64,000 nt of DNA from an uncultured Methanobrevibacter sp. (lineage in GTDB: Archaea > Methanobacteriota > Methanobacteria > Methanobacteriales > Methanobacteriaceae): positions 34,029 to 98,028 of the forward strand of contig NZ_CACXNW010000012.1 of NCBI RefSeq assembly GCF_902769175.1, read 5' to 3'. Every line of letters begins with the position of its first letter. Position 1 is the stretch's first letter. Made by a program: the position numbers and the translations under genes. Below the pieces are notes generated by a model. It was not told the origin of the DNA. It saw only the letters and a program-made list of their open reading frames with translations, and searched no databases. Shown here one piece after another: positions 1 through 9,317 of this stretch.

Positions 1-1548
1 AACATAAGCGAAGCCTCTAAAATGACTTTAAAGGATTTGGTCAATTGGATTCCAAAGATAATTAATGATCTGCCTTTGGAAATGCAGGATATGGCTAAAA
101 ACATTGCAGAGGAATTTATGGACAATGCCAATATTATTCTTGATTTAGGCTTAAGCTATATTTCCCTTGATAGGCCAAGCAATACCTTGTCTACTGGAGA
201 ATTGCAAAGGGTGCAGCTGGCTAGAACTTTGAGAAACCCTACAACTGGAGTTTTATATGTTTTAGATGAGCCATCCATTGGTCTTCATCCATCAAATGTG
301 GATGGGCTGATTTCTGTTATGGAGCGATTGATTGAAGATGGAAACAGTATCGTTTTAGTGGATCATGATGTTAGGATACTTAAAGTGGCAGACTATATGA
401 TAGAAATGGGTCCTCAAGCAGGTCACAATAGTAGTAATGTTATTGCAGAAGGAACCATTGATGAAATTGAAGATAATGTTAACTCAATTATAGGCAAATT
501 CCTATCTAATGAAGAGAAAATCATAATTAGGGAAAAGTCAAATAGGGAAGACTTGTTTGAAAATGGTGAAATAGAACTTTCCACAAGGGAAATCCATAAT
601 GTAAAGCCATTGAATGTAAAAATACCTAAAGGAAAATTAACTGTTGTAAGCGGAGTTTCAGGAAGCGGAAAAACCACAATGCTTTTGGAAAGCTTATATC
701 CTGGGGTTAAATCATTGATAAATGATGAGAAATTGCCAAATAATATCGATTACATCAATTGCGATTCAATTAAAAAGATAGAACTGATTGATAGTGTTCC
801 AATAGGCAAAAATGTTAGAAGCACTGTTGCAACATACAGCGGAGTTTTAGATGATTTAAGAAAGGAATTTGCTAAATTGGATATTTCTAAGGAAAAAGGA
901 TACAATGCTTCTGACTTTTCATACAATACTGGAAGCTTAAGATGTCCTACTTGCAATGGAACCGGTACAATTTCCATGGATGTTCAGTTCTTGCCTGATG
1001 TTGAGATAACTTGCCCTGATTGTGATGGATTAAGATATGGTGAAGATGTTGATGAAATCCTGCTTAATGGATTATCCATTTCCCAAATAATGGGATTGAC
1101 AATCGATCAAGCTCTTGATGAATTGATTGGATTGGAAAAGGTTAATAATAAGCTGGGAAAATTCTCTAATTTAGGTTTAGGATATTTGACTATAGGAGAA
1201 GCCACTCCAAGCTTATCTGGAGGAGAGGCACAAAGGCTTAAATTAGCTTCTGAAATTGGAAAATCCCAAAGGAATTCCATTTTCATATTTGATGAGCCTT
1301 CAATAGGTCTTCATCCTTTAGATGTAAGGGTTTTATTAAGTGTTTTCCAAACATTAATAGACAATGGTGCTACTGTAATAGTCATTGAACATGATTTGGA
1401 TATCATTTCCAATGCAGATTATATTATAGATATTGGAATTGATGAGAATCATTGTGGTGGAGATGTTTTAGCTTGTGGTACTTTAGAGGATATTCTTGAT
1501 TCAAAAGAAAGCATAACCGCTAAATATTTAAGGGAGATTAATTTTTAA
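1..1548 (+). CDS. UvrA-family excinuclease ATPase, 3' part (5' end outside window)
   Basis: The reading frame is open from base 1, so the N-terminal part lies outside the window. What remains covers the end of the first ABC ATPase (signature LSTGELQRVQLA and Walker B VLYVLDEPSIGLHP, about bases 190-290), the second Walker A (SGVSGSGKTT, about 648-680), the UvrA zinc module with CPTC and CPDC pairs (about 943-1030), and the second signature LSGGEAQR with Walker B FDEPSIGLHP (about 1213-1320). UvrA scans DNA for lesions together with UvrB. The first signature reads LSTGE rather than the canonical LSGGE; I infer this may be one of the UvrA-like paralogues (self-resistance/DrrC-like type) rather than the housekeeping UvrA, and it is not beside uvrB (45585-47549) or uvrC (37818-39662). 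Family assignment is sure; the paralogue class is not. Confidence 0.9.
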   Translation, partial: NISEASKMTLKDLVNWIPKIINDLPLEMQDMAKNIAEEFMDNANIILDLGLSYISLDRPSNTLSTGELQRVQLARTLRNPTTGVLYVLDEPSIGLHPSNVDGLISVMERLIEDGNSIVLVDHDVRILKVADYMIEMGPQAGHNSSNVIAEGTIDEIEDNVNSIIGKFLSNEEKIIIREKSNREDLFENGEIELSTREIHNVKPLNVKIPKGKLTVVSGVSGSGKTTMLLESLYPGVKSLINDEKLPNNIDYINCDSIKKIELIDSVPIGKNVRSTVATYSGVLDDLRKEFAKLDISKEKGYNASDFSYNTGSLRCPTCNGTGTISMDVQFLPDVEITCPDCDGLRYGEDVDEILLNGLSISQIMGLTIDQALDELIGLEKVNNKLGKFSNLGLGYLTIGEATPSLSGGEAQRLKLASEIGKSQRNSIFIFDEPSIGLHPLDVRVLLSVFQTLIDNGATVIVIEHDLDIISNADYIIDIGIDENHCGGDVLACGTLEDILDSKESITAKYLREINF

Positions 1549-1554
1549 TTCTTT

Positions 1555-1745
1555 TTTTTTAATTTTTATTATCTTTTAGACCTTTTAGGTCTTTTAAATT
1601 TTTTAATATTTTATTTTTTTTAATTTTTAATTTCTTTTAGACCTTTTAGGTCTTTTAAATTTTTTAATATTTTATTTTTTTTAATTTTTAATTTCTTTAA
1701 GACCTTTCAGACATTTTAAATTTTTTAAGTTTATTTTTTTTATTT
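1555..1745. repeat. Tandem repeat, about 61-bp period, with small hairpins
   Basis: Three copies of a T-rich unit follow the uvrA-like stop codon. Each of the first two units contains the hairpin AGACC-TTTTA-GGTCT (1578-1592 and 1639-1653) followed by T-rich DNA; the third copy (around 1700-1714) is degenerate. Archaeal transcription ends at T-rich tracts, so the array may work as a reiterated terminator. The rest of the spacer up to 2062 is A/T-rich with no gene seen. Confidence 0.75.
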
Positions 1746-2062
1746 TTTAATTTTATTTATTAAATTTTTTTCATTTAATTATCCTATTACTGCAAGTTAA
1801 TCATATTTTCTATTTTAAATTGAATATTCCATTTAAATCGTTAAGAAACTGTTTAAAAATACTAATACTTAAATATAAGTTTTTTAAAATATAATAATAC
1901 GTATAATATATTTTTATTTTAAATAATAAGAAAAGAAATTTAATTTTATATATTTATGAGTTTTAATTTTTAGAATTTTTTTTTTTATTCGGTAAAAATA
2001 TTAAAATAATTAATTTAATTACTTACGAATGGTTAATGGAATAAGATTTAAGGAGGTTAAAT

Positions 2063-3019
2063 ATGGTAAAGGTAAGTGTAATGGGCTCAACAGGCATAAT
2101 AGGTAAAAACGTTACTTTTAATATAGCTAGAGCAGATACAGTAAGTGAAGTTATACTGTTCTCAAGACCTGAAAGCATTGATAAGGCAAAGGGCCAAAGC
2201 TATGATATGTATGATGCATTGGCTGCTGAAGATATTGATTGTAGACTCACTCCATCCTGCAATTATGAAGATTTGGCAGGATCTCACATTGTATTGATTA
2301 CTGCAGGTGCTCCTAGACAAGAGGGCATGAGCAGAAGGGATTTAGCATTTGAAAATGCAAAAATTGTATCTAAATATGCTAAACAAGTGGCAAAATATGC
2401 TCCAGATGCTGTTATTTTAGTTGCTACAAATCCTGTGGATGTAATGACTACAATTGCATTAGATGCCTCTGGATTTAGCAGAAGAAAGGTTATTGGTGTT
2501 GGAAATCACTTAGATTCCCTAAGATTAAAGAATTACTTTGCTAGACGATTGAATATTAATAGTAGTGAAGTCCATACAAGGGTTATCGGTGAGCATGGAG
2601 ACAATATGGTTCCTCTTTTAAGTTCAACTACTATTGGTGGTATTCCATTGAAGTATTTCATAAGGGAAGTGGAATTGGATGTTAAGGAGATTATAAGAAC
2701 TCTTAGGAATGCAGGAAACACCATTATTTCTAAAAAGGGAGCTACTGAATATGGTCCTGCTTATGCTATTTCCAACTTGATTACAACAGTAATAACCAAT
2801 ACTCATAAGATATTGACTGTAAGTTTGTATCTGGATGGTGAAATAACAGATGTTAATGGAGTGGCCTTAGGAGTTCCAGCAGTCATGTACAAGAAGGGAA
2901 TCGCAATGATTGTTCCTATTCGCATGAATGATTATGAAACAGTCAAGTTCCAAAAGGCTGCTGAAGAAATAAGAAAGCTTACAGATGAAGTAAGAGAAAG
3001 CTTAAAATCAGATAATTAA
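2063..3019 (+). CDS. mdh: Malate dehydrogenase (LDH-like family)
   Basis: A 318-residue protein of the lactate/malate dehydrogenase family, interconverting malate and oxaloacetate with NAD(P)H in the cytoplasm; in methanogens this belongs to the incomplete reductive TCA branch. Visible features are the Rossmann glycine loop GSTGIIG (residues 8-14), the substrate loop PRQEGMSRRD with Arg85 and Arg91 as expected for malate rather than lactate, NPVD (123-126), the catalytic pair Asp151 and His178 (in GEHGD) and Arg154. The length is typical of the archaeal MJ0490-type enzyme. A strong Shine-Dalgarno AAGGAGGT (2050-2057) precedes the ATG. It stands alone between long T-rich spacers, so it is probably monocistronic. 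Confidence 0.95.
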   Translation: MVKVSVMGSTGIIGKNVTFNIARADTVSEVILFSRPESIDKAKGQSYDMYDALAAEDIDCRLTPSCNYEDLAGSHIVLITAGAPRQEGMSRRDLAFENAKIVSKYAKQVAKYAPDAVILVATNPVDVMTTIALDASGFSRRKVIGVGNHLDSLRLKNYFARRLNINSSEVHTRVIGEHGDNMVPLLSSTTIGGIPLKYFIREVELDVKEIIRTLRNAGNTIISKKGATEYGPAYAISNLITTVITNTHKILTVSLYLDGEITDVNGVALGVPAVMYKKGIAMIVPIRMNDYETVKFQKAAEEIRKLTDEVRESLKSDN

Positions 3020-3220
3020 ACTTTAAAAAAATTTAATATTTTTTTATTTATTTGATTTTTAACTCTTTTTTAATTTTTACTTTTTTACTTTTTCACTATT
3101 TTTAATTTTTTTAATTTTTTTACTATTTTTAATATTTTAAATATTTTTTCTATTTTTTCATACTAATTTCACATATTGGATTGTTTTCTTTAAAAATAGT
3201 GTTTTACATTTTAAAAAAGT

Positions 3221-3375
3221 TTATTTTTTGATTAATTATTAAAAAAAGTTGTTTTATTAATTGTTTAATAATAAAATTGATTATTTTTTGATTAATTATT
3301 AAAAGAAGTTGTTTTATTAATTGTTTAATAATAACATTGATTATTTTTTGATTAATTATTAAAAGAAGTTGTTAT
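3221..3375. repeat. Tandem repeat, 60-bp period
   Basis: Units begin at about 3221, 3281 and 3341 with TTATTTTTTGATTAATTATT. Copies one and two differ by only a couple of bases and the third is partial, so the duplication looks recent. It lies in the 398-bp spacer between the convergent mdh and ACT-domain genes, where I see no gene. Confidence 0.85.
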
Positions 3376-3417
3376 AAGTATTATTTATTAAAAAAAGAAA
3401 AAAAGAGTTTATAATTA

Positions 3418-3852
3418 TTATAAATTATAAACTTCTTCTGCAGGTACTAAAGGCACCTTATAAGCATTTAAAATACCAATCAATTCATCCAAATCTTTGG
3501 CTTGCAATAGGAGAATTGCGCTATCAGACTTTTCATGAGTAAAAGCATATAGATATTCAAGGTCTATTCCTTCATCTTTTAAGATTTTTAAAACAGATGA
3601 AAGTCCGCCTGGAGTGTCATCAAGTTCAGCTCCAATAATTGGAGTGTTTTTAACAATGTAATCATTGCTTTCAAGAACTTCCTTAGCTTTTATAGGATCT
3701 TGAACAACTAATCTTAATATGCCGAATTCAGTGGTGTCTGCTAAAAACAATGCTCTGATGTTAATGTCATTTTTTGCAAGCAAATCTAAAACACGATATA
3801 ATTTTCCCCTTTTATTTTCTAAAAATATAGACAATTGTGTTATTTTATACAT
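3418..3852 (-). CDS. Tandem ACT-domain protein
   Basis: A 144-residue protein made of two ACT domains (about residues 1-65 and 70-144); the first opens with the typical hydrophobic strand followed by a KRGKLYRVLDLLA helix. ACT domains bind amino acids and act as regulatory modules. The gene begins 14 bp after the aryl-CoA ligase gene stops on the same strand, an arrangement seen in many archaea and anaerobes where the ACT protein accompanies phenylacetate-CoA ligase and indolepyruvate ferredoxin oxidoreductase. I infer that it senses aromatic amino acids for that pathway. The domain call is firm; the ligand is inferred from context. Confidence 0.88.
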   Translation of the reverse strand: MYKITQLSIFLENKRGKLYRVLDLLAKNDINIRALFLADTTEFGILRLVVQDPIKAKEVLESNDYIVKNTPIIGAELDDTPGGLSSVLKILKDEGIDLEYLYAFTHEKSDSAILLLQAKDLDELIGILNAYKVPLVPAEEVYNL

Positions 3853-3866
3853 TATTATCTCCCCGT

Positions 3867-5168
3867 TTAATGTAAATTACGTTTATCGATAACTCTTTGA
3901 ATCTTACCTTTTGTGCTTCTTGGAATGCTCTTAGGAGCCACTAAGCTAACATTAACTGCAATTCCAATTTCATTTTGAATGTATTCGCCTATTTTTCGTT
4001 TTACACTTATCATTTCCTTGATGTCATCTGAGAAAAGAGATTCAGAAGCTTCAACCTTGATTTCAATTTCATCCATTATGTCAGGTCTTGTAACAATGAT
4101 TTGGTAGTGAGGCTCTATGTTGCTGACCTTAAGAAGTGCCTTTTCGATTTGTGATGGGAATACAGCAACTCCCTTGACCTTAAGCATGTCATCTGACCTT
4201 CCAGTAATCCTTTCCATTCTTGCAAGTGTTCTTCCACATTCGCAGGTATCATAGTGGAGTGCTGTAAGGTCTTTGGTTCTAAATCTGATTACAGGCATAC
4301 TTTCCCTTTCAAGATTGGTCAATACCAACTCTCCATGACTTCCTTCAGGCAATCTGATTCCTGTTTTTGGATTAATGATTTCAGGATAGAAGAAATCTTC
4401 AGCAATGTGCAAACCATTTTGTGCACAGCATTCCATACCAATACCTGGACCCATCAATTCTGTAAGGCCATAGATATTATATGCTTTAGTCTTGAATGTT
4501 TCTTCGATTCTGTCTCTCATTTCTGCAGTCCACATTTCAGCTCCAAAACCAATTGCCTTAAGCCCTAGCTCATCAAAGTCTATTCCTTCCTCTTTAGCAA
4601 CTTCACCTAAGTAGATACCATAGGATGGAGTGAATATAAGGCATGTGCTTCCAAAGTCTGCCATGATTTCAACTTGTCTTCTTGTCTGTCCAGTTGAAAT
4701 AGGGATGATTGTTGCTCCTAATCTGTGAGCTCCATAATGAACCCCGAATCCTCCAGTAAACAAACCGTAACCGTGTGTGTTTTGGATAATGTCATCACTA
4801 TCAAGACCCATCATTGTAAGTCCTCTTGCAACGATTTCTCCCCAATTGTCAATCTCTTTTTGGGTGTATCCGCTAACTACAGGTTTTCCAGTAGTTCCTG
4901 AAGATGAGTGTACTTCAATGATTTCCTTTCTATCAACTGCAAACATTCCAAATGGATAACATGCCCTTAAGTCATCTTTAGTAAGGAATGGCAATTTTTC
5001 AATGTTCTTTAAAGTTTCTATATCTTCTGGGAAGACATTTGCATTGGTGTACTTTTCATTATAAAAGGGAATCTTGTCAAATGCCCTTTTAACAGTTGCC
5101 TGCAACTTCTTCAATTGAAGTTCAAAAATGTCTTCTCTTGACATGCATTCAATTTCTTCATTCCACAT
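3867..5168 (-). CDS. Phenylacetate--CoA ligase (AMP-forming)
   Basis: A 433-residue adenylate-forming enzyme that activates phenylacetate and related aryl acids to CoA thioesters with ATP. The AMP/phosphate loop SSSGTTGKP lies at residues 88-96, a YGLTE motif at about 233-237 contributes to adenine binding, and the C-terminal lid domain ends with the conserved lysine region SIPRSTKGKIQRV. In methanogens this enzyme works with ferredoxin-dependent 2-oxoacid oxidoreductases so that scavenged aryl acids can be turned into aromatic amino acids. It forms a two-gene operon with the downstream ACT-domain gene. The upstream spacer is A/T-rich. PaaK-like is the best family name; substrate preference within the aryl acids cannot be read from sequence. 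Confidence 0.92.
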   Translation of the reverse strand: MWNEEIECMSREDIFELQLKKLQATVKRAFDKIPFYNEKYTNANVFPEDIETLKNIEKLPFLTKDDLRACYPFGMFAVDRKEIIEVHSSSGTTGKPVVSGYTQKEIDNWGEIVARGLTMMGLDSDDIIQNTHGYGLFTGGFGVHYGAHRLGATIIPISTGQTRRQVEIMADFGSTCLIFTPSYGIYLGEVAKEEGIDFDELGLKAIGFGAEMWTAEMRDRIEETFKTKAYNIYGLTELMGPGIGMECCAQNGLHIAEDFFYPEIINPKTGIRLPEGSHGELVLTNLERESMPVIRFRTKDLTALHYDTCECGRTLARMERITGRSDDMLKVKGVAVFPSQIEKALLKVSNIEPHYQIIVTRPDIMDEIEIKVEASESLFSDDIKEMISVKRKIGEYIQNEIGIAVNVSLVAPKSIPRSTKGKIQRVIDKRNLH

Positions 5169-5275
5169 ATTCTAACCTTTTTGTTTTTATGTAATTTTTG
5201 TAATTGTTATAATTATAATTTATTTTCTTATTTTACATATATGCTAATTTGTATAATGCTTTTTTTAAGTTTTAT

Positions 5276-6046
5276 TTATATCAAACCTAAATTTTTCATA
5301 TATTCCAAACTTTTTTCAATGAAATCTATAGACATTAACTCTAACATGTAGATGCCATCATACTTATTTTTAGTAAAAACATCAAAGAACCCATTTACAT
5401 CAAAAGTCCCATCACCTAATGCAAGGTGTGTGTCATCATCCCCTGGATTATCATGCACATGTATGTGTTTAATTGAGTCGAAGTAAATTTCATCAGGAGT
5501 GAAGCCATTTGTATGGGCATGGCCTATATCCATTGTCATTGGAAGGTCAAGCTTCAGCAATGTGTCATTCATTTGATTCACATCCATAAACATGAAGTCA
5601 GTAATGTTTGGAAGATTTTCTATACATGCATCAACTCCATTATCCTTAGCATAGTCACCAATGACTTTCAGATGTTCTTCTGATATTTTATAAACAATGT
5701 CTTCCCTTCCCCTTCCATGAAATCCGAGAATTCCTGGATGAACAACAACAAGATTGCTGTCAATCATGTTTGCAAGGTCGATTGACCTGTTTATTTCGCT
5801 AACGGAAAAATCAGCAATGGCAGGATTTAAGGAAGCGATATTGATGTCAATAAATGGAGCATGAACAGTATATTTCAAGTCATATGAGTTAATGATGTCT
5901 ATTAATTCAGTATCCTCATTAATTCCTCTATAAGGATAATCATGCACTATTTCAACATAATCAATATATTTATTGCTATCGAAGTATTCTAAAGCTTCTT
6001 CAATTGTTCTGTCTTCTGTTGCTAACATTGAAGCTCCTATTTTCAT
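5276..6046 (-). CDS. Sugar phosphate isomerase/epimerase-like TIM-barrel protein
   Basis: A 256-residue protein of the xylose isomerase-like TIM-barrel superfamily (the AP endonuclease 2 fold). Metal-binding positions expected for this fold are visible: the VVHPG strand with its His (about residue 102), ENLPN (Glu, about 143), DIGHAH (about 171-176) and the C-terminal HIHVHDNPGDDDTHLALGDG segment. Substrate is unknown; family members act as sugar isomerases, epimerases or endonuclease IV. The neighbouring upstream gene 6191-6964 is a close paralogue, so this is a tandem duplication. The start ATG follows a short A/T-rich leader with a weak ribosome site. Confidence 0.82.
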   Translation of the reverse strand: MKIGASMLATEDRTIEEALEYFDSNKYIDYVEIVHDYPYRGINEDTELIDIINSYDLKYTVHAPFIDINIASLNPAIADFSVSEINRSIDLANMIDSNLVVVHPGILGFHGRGREDIVYKISEEHLKVIGDYAKDNGVDACIENLPNITDFMFMDVNQMNDTLLKLDLPMTMDIGHAHTNGFTPDEIYFDSIKHIHVHDNPGDDDTHLALGDGTFDVNGFFDVFTKNKYDGIYMLELMSIDFIEKSLEYMKNLGLI

Positions 6047-6190
6047 TTTTTTACCTCATTAATTTATAATTATAAATTTTTAAGAGTTTTTAAATATTTT
6101 TTTTATTCAAAGCATTAATGATTCCTATGATCTTTTTAAGATTTTTTAAATGCTTTTTTTTATTTTAATAATATGATTTATATGAAATCA

Positions 6191-6964
6191 TTAAATCAAT
6201 TTTAATCCTTTCAAGTATTGGATGCTTTTTTCCACATAATCCTTGGAACTCAATTCAAGGTTATATATTCCATCATAGCCATTTTTGGAAAATATTTCAA
6301 AGAATCTTTTAAAGTCTATTATTCCCTCTCCCCATGGAAGATGGGAGTCATGAACTCCATCATTGTCATGGATATGGATATGTTTGATGTTTTTAAAGTA
6401 TAGGTCATCAACAGCAAATCCTGCTGTGTATGCATGACCAATGTCCAATGTCATTGGAAGATTGATTCTTTCCAATGATTCCTGCAATTGATATATGTCC
6501 TGATACATAAATCCTCTTATTTTTGGAAGGTTTTCAATGCAGGTAATAACTCCATTGTCCTTTGCATAATCTCCTATGGTCTTTAAGCTATCTTCTGCGA
6601 TAGCATAGACTTCATCCATATATTCATTGTCATTATCGAAAATGCTTCTTCCAGGATGAATTACAACAATATCACTGTCCAGTTCATTTGCAAGGTCAAT
6701 TGATCTTTTTATTTCATTGATTGAATCTTTTGAAAGAGCAGGATTAATAGAAGCGGGATTTACTTCAATAAATGGAGCATGAACTGTATATTTTAAGTTA
6801 TAAGAGTTTATTAAATCAATAAGCTCCTTTTCATCATTAATTTCCCTGTTAGGATAATCATGAAATATTTCCATATAATCAATATATCTGTTAGATTCGA
6901 AGTAATCTAATGACTCTTCTATTGGAATTAACTTTCTAGGGAATATTGAAGCTCCTAATTTCAT
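6191..6964 (-). CDS. Sugar phosphate isomerase/epimerase-like TIM-barrel protein (paralogue)
   Basis: Same family as the downstream gene at 5276-6046 and similar along its whole length: VVIHPG, ENLPK, DIGHAYTAGF and HIHIHDNDGVHDSHLPWGEG occupy corresponding positions. I place the start at 6964 rather than at an ATG 30 bp further upstream, because MKLGAS aligns with the start MKIGAS of the paralogue and a GGAG ribosome site sits just ahead of it. The two genes are separated by about 145 bp of T-rich DNA. Retention of both copies suggests divergence in substrate, but nothing visible tells which sugar is used. Confidence 0.8.
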   Translation of the reverse strand: MKLGASIFPRKLIPIEESLDYFESNRYIDYMEIFHDYPNREINDEKELIDLINSYNLKYTVHAPFIEVNPASINPALSKDSINEIKRSIDLANELDSDIVVIHPGRSIFDNDNEYMDEVYAIAEDSLKTIGDYAKDNGVITCIENLPKIRGFMYQDIYQLQESLERINLPMTLDIGHAYTAGFAVDDLYFKNIKHIHIHDNDGVHDSHLPWGEGIIDFKRFFEIFSKNGYDGIYNLELSSKDYVEKSIQYLKGLKLI

Positions 6965-7056
6965 TATATCTCCACTCTTTTTTGCCAATGGCACTTTGAA
7001 TATTTATATTTTGTATTTATTTTTGCAAGAGTATTTCAATCATTTAATGTCTTTAA

Positions 7057-8760
7057 TTAGTCTCTAACTCTTGCAACAACCCTTAAACCTTTATCCAAAC
7101 CATCTAAGATTTCATCAGTTAAGTCAAGGTTCTTATTTAACTTCACATAACCTCTTTTGCCTACAGTTGCTGTAAACAAATATTTGTCTTCCAAAAGGAT
7201 ATCAAATGAACTTCCTACGAATTTCTTGCCAATAGGCAATACAAGGTGGTCTTTTCTCATTTCTGGAAACAATTCGAAGACTTCGTAATAGAATTCTGAA
7301 GTTTCTCCTTCATCATACTCATCATCATATTCTTCTGTCTCTTCCATTAAGTCAATATAATTTTCCTTGCTGTAATCCTTTTTGCTTTCATCAATTGCAT
7401 AATCCTTTATATGGTCATTATATTCTTTCAATTGGGATTTTTTAGACTTCTTATGCTTGTCTTTCTTTTCCTTTTTGGATTTAGATTTCTTGGATTTTTT
7501 TGAAAGCCTTTCTGCAAAGCTGTCAGGTGCCTTTTCAAGAGGCTCAACATTTATGCTGATTCCAATATCCTCTTCAAGCTCTGCAATTCTTTTGCCTCCC
7601 TTTCCAATGATTTTTGCAATGTACTTTTCAGTCATGTAAACGTTTACTCTTCTATCGTTTTCCATGCTTACTTCAATTGCTGCTTTAGGGGCAATTCTTT
7701 TCATGGTTCTTAAGATTTCACGCTCTGCTATCAATTGGACTGGAGTCTTTTCCTTTTCCATTTTTGCCTGTTTGGATTTTTCAACCATTCCAATATCCAT
7801 TACAATGGTCTGTTCACCATAGGTGTAGATCTCATTTACAAGTGTTCCTGTTTCAAAGTCTCTAACTTCAATAACTGGCCTTGCCAAGTCTCTCTCTTCC
7901 ATTCCACTTGGAACCTTTACAGTAAGCTTGTTTTCATAGATTGCAGATATTTCACCATTTTCAATATATATTGTAGTGTCTACAATGCAACACTTGGAAC
8001 AAGCAAACTTTCGTATTTGCTTATTTTCAATATATATTGTAGTGTCTACAATTGATGGAATTGTACCTAAGTCCACTCTGCTTGCAATCCTTTGAATTGC
8101 ATCAATAGGTCTTGTAGCATGAACGACTCCAATCATTCCAACACCTGCAAGCCTCATGTCTGCAAATATCTTGAAGTCATGGTTTTTCCTAAGCTCATCG
8201 TAAATGGTAAAGTCTGGCCTTACAAGAAGAAGTATGTCTGCTGTATTTTCCATATCCCCTTCAAGAGGAGCATACTGGGTTATTGTATCTCCCACCTGCA
8301 AATCTCTTGGAGATTCCATGGTCTTTACAACTTTGTTTAGGTCTTCATCGTAAAATTTAGCTATTGCTTGAGCAAATGTACTTTTACCTGCTCCCGGAGA
8401 ACCTGAAATGAGAATTCCCCTTGCACTGTTTGTCAATCTTTCAATCAGCTTATTTGATAAATGGTATTTGTCTAGTGATACTTCAGCAACAGGTCTTACT
8501 GCAGTGATTTCAAGAGCTTCAGAGAATGGAGGTCTTGCTATTGATATTCTAAGGTCTCTTGATTGTACAACGATGGCTCCTTCCTTATCTACTTCAAGAT
8601 AGGTTTTTGGATCGTATCTTTCCTTTTCCAAAATCTCTTCAGCAATGTTTTCCAATTGCTTGTATGTGAATTTTTCATCTGCAAGCTTTACAAGTTCAAT
8701 ATGTCCTGGCTTTCCTTTTTTAGCCATAGAAACAACATTTTCCTTTAAATGGACACTCAT
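7057..8760 (-). CDS. PIN-ATPase-KH protein, C-terminal fragment (PilT-like ATPase plus KH domain)
   Basis: A 567-codon open frame holding the ATPase and RNA-binding parts of the archaeal PINc/VapC-ATPase family: Walker [10 protein letters not shown] at residues 120-128, a KH domain with GKGG around residue 390, a lysine-rich linker, and an acidic C-terminal region. Upstream it continues in frame for 29 codons to a TAA (8848-8850) and then into the PIN domain (8851-9267), so this is the 3' part of one gene split by a single stop. The M used as start here lies inside the conserved protein and may not be a real initiation site. A 66-bp in-frame insertion (about 7987-8052) adds 22 residues including ACSKCC; see the repeat entry. 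Probably a pseudogene unless the ATPase part is re-initiated. Confidence 0.8.
   Translation of the reverse strand: MSVHLKENVVSMAKKGKPGHIELVKLADEKFTYKQLENIAEEILEKERYDPKTYLEVDKEGAIVVQSRDLRISIARPPFSEALEITAVRPVAEVSLDKYHLSNKLIERLTNSARGILISGSPGAGKSTFAQAIAKFYDEDLNKVVKTMESPRDLQVGDTITQYAPLEGDMENTADILLLVRPDFTIYDELRKNHDFKIFADMRLAGVGMIGVVHATRPIDAIQRIASRVDLGTIPSIVDTTIYIENKQIRKFACSKCCIVDTTIYIENGEISAIYENKLTVKVPSGMEERDLARPVIEVRDFETGTLVNEIYTYGEQTIVMDIGMVEKSKQAKMEKEKTPVQLIAEREILRTMKRIAPKAAIEVSMENDRRVNVYMTEKYIAKIIGKGGKRIAELEEDIGISINVEPLEKAPDSFAERLSKKSKKSKSKKEKKDKHKKSKKSQLKEYNDHIKDYAIDESKKDYSKENYIDLMEETEEYDDEYDEGETSEFYYEVFELFPEMRKDHLVLPIGKKFVGSSFDILLEDKYLFTATVGKRGYVKLNKNLDLTDEILDGLDKGLRVVARVRD
7957..8052. repeat. 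30-bp direct repeats flanking a 36-bp unique insert inside a gene
   Basis: The 30 bp at 7957-7986 recur exactly at 8023-8052. Between them lie 36 bp (7987-8022) that encode residues unlike anything expected in the family. The right half of the insert contains a perfect inverted repeat AAGCAAA-N8-TTTGCTT (8001-8022). Removing 66 bp restores a smooth protein, so this is an insertion with duplication of the target. The 30+36 geometry is that of one CRISPR repeat-spacer unit, discussed in the findings. Confidence 0.85.
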
Positions 8761-8847
8761 TGTGTCTTTATCAAAGAATTTAACTATCTTTAAGTCAATT
8801 GCACCTTTGTATTCCTGTGCATAGTAGATTACAGGTATTCCTTGTGC

Positions 8848-9267
8848 TTAAGCAGTTTTAGCTTGAATCTTATCGCTTGTTAATAATAATGCCAATTCAT
8901 CTTTAGCTACATCTCGGATTAATCCATCTATTTCTCCAAGCTTTGCATTGTCCTTTTCAAACTTGGTAGGTCTTCTTCCAGTGATTCTTATGGATAATTT
9001 TCCAATTTCAGCTAAATCCTGTAGTTTCTTTATATTTTCAAGACCTCTTATTCCTGTAGGTCTTTGATTGTTTGCTTGATGTTCAAGTTCAGCGATTACA
9101 GCTTCAGGTATGATTATTTCAGGATAGTTCAATCCTTTTTCCTTAATGATCTTTTCTACACTTCCTTCTATGATTGCACTTGTATCAGGTACAATTCTTT
9201 TGATTTCATCACTGTAATCATATTCATCATTATATGCGCTATCATAGTCATATTCGTTAAAATCCAT
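8848..9267 (-). CDS. PIN-ATPase-KH protein, N-terminal PIN-domain fragment
   Basis: A 139-residue PINc nuclease-fold domain: VPDTSAIIEG carries the first metal-binding Asp, PEAVIAELEH the following acidic site, GEIDGLIRDVA and LLTSDKIQAK the later conserved Asp residues. It ends at TAA just after SDKIQAKTA. The frame remains open beyond the stop (AQGIPVIYYAQEYKG) into the ATPase fragment at 7057-8760, so one base change, for example GAA to TAA, would explain the split. PIN domains are usually RNA-cleaving; in this family the PIN and a PilT-like ATPase are normally on one chain. Upstream, hisI lies on the same strand about 50 bp away, suggesting co-transcription. Confidence 0.82.
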   Translation of the reverse strand: MDFNEYDYDSAYNDEYDYSDEIKRIVPDTSAIIEGSVEKIIKEKGLNYPEIIIPEAVIAELEHQANNQRPTGIRGLENIKKLQDLAEIGKLSIRITGRRPTKFEKDNAKLGEIDGLIRDVAKDELALLLTSDKIQAKTA

Positions 9268-9317
9268 ATTTTCACCTCCATTGAGGTCTATTTCAATATT
9301 TATTATTATAATTTATT

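Noticed and set aside
3221..3375. CRISPR array in the mdh/ACT spacer
   Set aside because: Copies are contiguous 60-bp tandem units with no unique spacers; the same holds for the other spacer repeats.
7957..8052. A minimal CRISPR array (two repeats, one spacer)
   Set aside because: Both copies are part of the reading frame of a PIN-ATPase gene, there is no leader and no cas gene nearby; I describe it as a CRISPR-like insertion geometry, not an array.
8848..8850. Recoded stop (pyrrolysine or selenocysteine) in the PIN-ATPase gene
   Set aside because: The codon is TAA, not TAG or TGA, and no adjacent recoding structure is apparent.
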